A stretch of 36,378 bases of DNA from a virus: positions 1 through 36,378 of IMG/VR virus record IMGVR_UViG_3300025584_000011; one strand, written 5' to 3'. Shown piece after piece: positions 33,917-36,378 of this stretch. The translations under genes were made by a program, and so were the position numbers. The first letter of the stretch is position 1. Each line of letters starts with the position of its first letter. Below the pieces are notes generated by a model that had not been told where the DNA came from, did no database searches, and saw only the letters and a program-made list of their open reading frames with translations.

Positions 33917-34807
33917 TTAATAAGTTTTCCAAGTCAATTTATACATATCACCATAATCCTCAATACATCTTTCTCTAGTATAAATTTCAGTTTCTTTAAT
34001 TGTCACATTTAATGTAGCTGTTAGTGGCGCATTTGTTTCTTTAAAAAAAATAGGATTTTGTGTTCCTGCAGAATATTCAACTGTAAAATCTTGTATAACC
34101 GCGTTCTTAATTGTTACTAGTTTATTCTTATTTTCTTTACTATAATCGTTAGTAGTAGGAAAAAACGTAATATTAACTTTATCTGGCATTGTTAAAATTC
34201 CTGTACTTTGAGAAGACACTTCATCGTCTCGTCTTGTTGTTACTTTTTCAGGTAACATTGCGTGTTTAAAAGTTTCAATAATTTGTTTTATGGTATTACT
34301 TTCATTAGAATTTTTAGGCATTAGCACAAACGAAAAAGAAAAATCTCTAAATCCCACACTATTAAATACGCTTGTAACATATGGATTTTGTATCGTATTT
34401 AACCCCTTTGCTACTCCCGCTTTTAAACCAGGAGTTCCGCTTAACACTACATCTGAAGCTATTCTGGCAAAAGAGCTTGGGTTAAATGAAGATATTCCTG
34501 TTTTTGCAATATTCGATAATCTATCTATGTTTATATTTCCAGCCGCCGCTCCTACTGCAATTGCACCAGCAACATCAAATTCGGCATTATCATAGGTTAC
34601 ATTAATAGCATCATTTATTTCCGGAAAAGGTAGCACTACACAAGAAGCTATTTTTGAAGCTCCGTGTTCAATAGTGGCAAATTCAAACATGCAAAATTTC
34701 TTTGATTCTGGATCTTTCACAGAAGATCCGAGATTTCTTGGAAATCTGTGAACAGGAATACCTGTTTTCGCATTAATTAATTGGTTTAACTTAGTGTCTG
34801 TGGTCAT
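33917..34807 (-). CDS. 54: Baseplate tail tube initiator, gp54-like
   Basis: This 296-aa protein (T4 gp54 is 320 aa) is the first gene of the minus-strand run. An Ala/Gly-rich hydrophobic stretch (VAGAIAVGAAAGNINIDRL, residues 79-97) is followed by NPYVTSVFNSVGFRDFSFSF (141-160) and VLMPKNSNESNTIKQIIETF (161-180), then KHAMLPE. The motif is shared with the neighbouring gp48-like protein. The C-terminus YTRERCIEDYGDMYKLTWKTY is of the same type. The hydrophobic patch resembles membrane-interacting or packing segments noted in baseplate tube-cap proteins of marine T4-like phages. That reading is inference. Expression looks strong: a CTAAATAT octamer, then AAGGAGA six bases before the ATG. Confidence 0.75.
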   Translation of the reverse strand: MTTDTKLNQLINAKTGIPVHRFPRNLGSSVKDPESKKFCMFEFATIEHGASKIASCVVLPFPEINDAINVTYDNAEFDVAGAIAVGAAAGNINIDRLSNIAKTGISSFNPSSFARIASDVVLSGTPGLKAGVAKGLNTIQNPYVTSVFNSVGFRDFSFSFVLMPKNSNESNTIKQIIETFKHAMLPEKVTTRRDDEVSSQSTGILTMPDKVNITFFPTTNDYSKENKNKLVTIKNAVIQDFTVEYSAGTQNPIFFKETNAPLTATLNVTIKETEIYTRERCIEDYGDMYKLTWKTY

Positions 34808-34819
34808 TATTCTCCTTAT

Positions 34820-34827
34820 TATACATA
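34820..34827 (+). promoter_or_regulatory. Possible late promoter TATACATA for gp4
   Basis: On the + strand TATACATA differs from TATAAATA by one base and lies nine bases before the gp4 ATG. It is the best candidate for rightward transcription in this 29-base divergent gap. It is weaker than the other sites. Confidence 0.3.
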
Positions 34828-34835
34828 ATATTTAG
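34828..34835 (-). promoter_or_regulatory. Late-promoter-like CTAAATAT for the long minus-strand operon
   Basis: The minus strand reads CTAAATAT, then 12 bases, then an AAGGAGA ribosome site and the gp54-like ATG. This is the conventional arrangement of promoter, leader, ribosome site and start. It heads the run from gp54-like through the baseplate genes. Confidence 0.6.
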
Positions 34836-34836
34836 C

Positions 34837-35268
34837 ATGAGTTACAAAGGGAAATATAAAATAAAGAATCTAAAAAAGTATAGGGGAGATCCTACTAAAA
34901 TAACTTATCGTTCTTTATGGGAAAAAAAATTCATGAATTATTGTGAAGAAAATCCTATGATTATTGAATGGTCGAGTGAAGAAATAGTTGTTCGCTATAG
35001 GTCTCCTATTGACAAAAAAATACATAGATATTTCCCTGATTTTTGGATTAAGGTAAAAAGAAAAACTGGTTTAACAGAAAACATTATTATAGAAGTCAAG
35101 CCCAAAAAACAAACATCTCCTCCCAAGAAACCCAAAAGAGTTACTAAGAGATATTTATCCGAAGTATACACCTTTGGTGTTAATGAGGCAAAATGGAATG
35201 CGGCTATAGAGTTCTGTAAGATCAGAAAATGGCGATTTGAAATCATTACGGAAGATCATCTTTTTTAA
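34837..35268 (+). CDS. 4: Head completion protein gp4 (PD-(D/E)XK nuclease-like)
   Basis: This 143-aa protein is a clear T4 gp4 (gp50/gp4) homologue. Shared landmarks are SYKGKYKIKNLKKYRGDPTK (2-21), YRSLWEKKFMNYC (24-36), IEWSSEEIVVRYRSPIDKKI (43-62) and HRYFPDF (63-69). In T4 it is needed to complete packaged heads before tail joining. The residues form a nuclease-like set: E29 in SLWEKKF, D68 in YFPDF, and E86/K88 in IIIEVKPK, which fits a TnsA-like PD-(D/E)XK fold. It opens the + strand run of gp4 then gp2, the same order and the same divergence from gp53 as in T4. Confidence 0.95.
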   Translation: MSYKGKYKIKNLKKYRGDPTKITYRSLWEKKFMNYCEENPMIIEWSSEEIVVRYRSPIDKKIHRYFPDFWIKVKRKTGLTENIIIEVKPKKQTSPPKKPKRVTKRYLSEVYTFGVNEAKWNAAIEFCKIRKWRFEIITEDHLF

Positions 35269-35276
35269 CTAAATAT
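35269..35276 (+). promoter_or_regulatory. Late-promoter-like CTAAATAT before gp2
   Basis: CTAAATAT begins on the base after the gp4 stop and is followed by AACT and the gp2 ATG. It is identical in octamer and four-base spacing to the gp25 site on the other strand. There is no separate ribosome-binding site in the 12-base gap. Confidence 0.55.
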
Positions 35277-35280
35277 AACT

Positions 35281-35865
35281 ATGGCTCAACAAAATCAAAC
35301 ATTTTTAGATAGATTAAAAAACGCATTGAGAAGGAATGAAGGACAACCAAAAACACGTAACGCATCACAATGGTTTCGTAGAAAAGTTGGTGCCCTAAGA
35401 TCAGAATTGCGAAGTAGATTTAGTGAAGTTGATACAGCAGACGAATTTTATAAAACTGCTAAAAAATCAGGCACGGGAACAATATTGCCTGGAGCAATGG
35501 CGTCCTATTTTTATGATCCAAAGACTAAAGAAAAAATGAAATACTATGATAGATTTCCTTTAGTCATGTGCGTAAAAATGTATGGTAATGGATTTCTTGG
35601 TTTAAATTTTCATTATTTACCCCCATTACTTAGAGCAAAACTGATGGATGCTATTGATCAAACTAAAAGCGTAAATTATGAAGCCCTTTCAAAAATTAAA
35701 GTGCTTAAACCAACAGTAAAAAGATATTTATATAAACATATTACATCTAGAGTAGTAATTATAGACGAAGACGAAAAAGAAATTGCATTATTTTTACCAA
35801 CAGAAAGATTTAAAAAAGAAAACAAACTTGTTGTTTGGGGAGACAGTAGGAGAATGATTAAATGA
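35281..35865 (+). CDS. 2: DNA end protector protein gp2-like
   Basis: This 194-aa basic protein (T4 gp2 is 274 aa) has an Arg/Lys-rich N-terminal half: LKNALRRNEGQPKTRNASQW (12-31), then FRRKVGALRSELRSRF. A conserved-looking core follows: YYDRFPLVMCVKMYGNGFLG (88-107), LNFHYLPPLLRAKLMDAI (108-125). This core fits the marine T4-like DNA end protector, which in T4 binds the ends of packaged DNA and protects them from host RecBCD. The basic N-terminus fits DNA binding. T4 also has gene 2 next to gene 4. I am moderately sure of the name because it relies on the core motif and synteny. The next gene overlaps it by ATGA. Confidence 0.75.
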   Translation: MAQQNQTFLDRLKNALRRNEGQPKTRNASQWFRRKVGALRSELRSRFSEVDTADEFYKTAKKSGTGTILPGAMASYFYDPKTKEKMKYYDRFPLVMCVKMYGNGFLGLNFHYLPPLLRAKLMDAIDQTKSVNYEALSKIKVLKPTVKRYLYKHITSRVVIIDEDEKEIALFLPTERFKKENKLVVWGDSRRMIK

Positions 35866-36378
35866 CTTTAAGCATAGACAAATTTAGAAATACCCTAAAT
35901 GTCAAGGGCGGTCCTGCGCCAATAAATAGATATGAAGTTTATATTCCGAGAGGTGAAATGAGCGATTTAACATTTCGTTGCGAACAGGCAGAACTTCCTG
36001 GTAAATCCATACTCACAGTTGAAGATAAATTATATGGACCTGTAAGAAAAATTGGGTATGGTCAAATGTTTATTGATACTACAATGACATTTATTTGTAC
36101 TGCAGAAGGATGGGAAGAAAAATCATTTTTTGATGATTGGCAAAATCAAATAGTTGATCCTGATACGCATGACGCTTCATACTATGAAGATTATACGTCT
36201 GATATTTGGCTAAGAACATTTACAGAAGAAAATAAACCATCGTATGGAATAAAATTTGAAGAAGCATATCCTTTAAATGTGGGAGCGGTAAATATAGGAT
36301 GGGCGCAAAATAACGAATACGCAAGACTTAGTGTCACGTTCGCATATCGAAAATGGAGCCAATTACCAAAACTAGTTC
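35862..36378 (+). CDS. gp19-family tail-tube-like protein (cut by window end)
   Basis: The gene starts by ATGA overlap with gp2 and stays open for 172 codons to the window edge. The product begins MTLSIDKFRNTLNVKGGPAP and has the tail-tube pattern: RYEVYIP (23-29), LTFRCEQAELPGKSILTVED (36-55), the YGPVRKIGYGQMFIDTTMTF loop and strand (58-77), FFDDWQNQIVDP (89-100), YYEDYT (107-112) and a final NVGAVNIGWAQNNEYARLSV strand pair (139-158). T4 gp19, the tube monomer, is 163 aa, so only a short C-terminal piece may be missing. In T4 this position (after 4 and 2) holds gene 3, the tail completion protein. It may be a tube paralogue serving tail completion, or the major tube protein itself. Confidence 0.75.
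   Translation, partial: MTLSIDKFRNTLNVKGGPAPINRYEVYIPRGEMSDLTFRCEQAELPGKSILTVEDKLYGPVRKIGYGQMFIDTTMTFICTAEGWEEKSFFDDWQNQIVDPDTHDASYYEDYTSDIWLRTFTEENKPSYGIKFEEAYPLNVGAVNIGWAQNNEYARLSVTFAYRKWSQLPKLV

Noticed and set aside
1-36378. tRNA genes, CRISPR arrays, insertion sequences, or host metabolic genes
   Set aside because: None found on reading; the window is filled with structural genes and the largest non-coding gap is 47 bases.

Overview
This window is the structural-gene core of a T4-like marine myovirus. Recognisable T4 counterparts run through the whole window: small terminase gp16, neck/connector gp15, gp14 and gp13, baseplate wedge gp8, gp7, gp6, gp25 and gp53, hub gp5 and gp27, tube cap/initiator gp48 and gp54, head completion gp4 and DNA end protector gp2. 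The DNA is AT-rich by eye, genes are packed almost without gaps, and many junctions are ATGA or TAATG overlaps. The protein versions look like those of cyanophages and SAR11 (pelagi)phages rather than enterobacterial T4. No host-derived metabolic gene, tRNA or CRISPR was seen, so the host (cyanobacterium, SAR11 or another marine bacterium) cannot be decided here.

Layout: a divergent promoter of only 29 bases (34808-34836) splits the window. To its right, on the + strand, lie gp4, gp2 and a gp19-family tail-tube-like protein that runs off the window end. To its left, one long minus-strand run reads in this order: gp54-like, gp48-like, gp53, gp27-like, gp5-like, a 57-aa gene, an unrecognised 1115-aa protein, a 1310-aa Ig-repeat protein, a 79-aa protein, gp25, gp6, gp7, gp8, a 2287-aa DUF4815-like protein, a 76-aa protein, a tail-fibre-like protein, gp13, gp14, gp15 and gp16 (cut by the window start). 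One + strand gene of 116 aa sits alone between gp14 and gp15 with its own TATAAATA promoter.

How they work together: gp27 and gp5 make the hub and spike; gp48 and gp54 nucleate the tail tube on the baseplate; gp53, gp25, gp6, gp7 and gp8 make the wedges. The giant proteins that follow gp8 replace T4 gp9-gp12 and probably form the baseplate periphery and fibre attachment. gp13, gp14 and gp15 close the head and join it to the tail. gp16 starts DNA packaging; gp4 and gp2 finish the head and protect the DNA ends.

The most interesting signals beyond routine annotation are: (1) short beta-rich sequence modules that recur across different neck and baseplate proteins, as if virion proteins exchange them; (2) late-promoter-like octamers 3-5 bases from several ATGs, implying leaderless or nearly leaderless late mRNAs; (3) the solitary counter-oriented 116-aa gene; (4) a gp5 with no visible lysozyme domain; and (5) several very large structural proteins without T4 counterparts.
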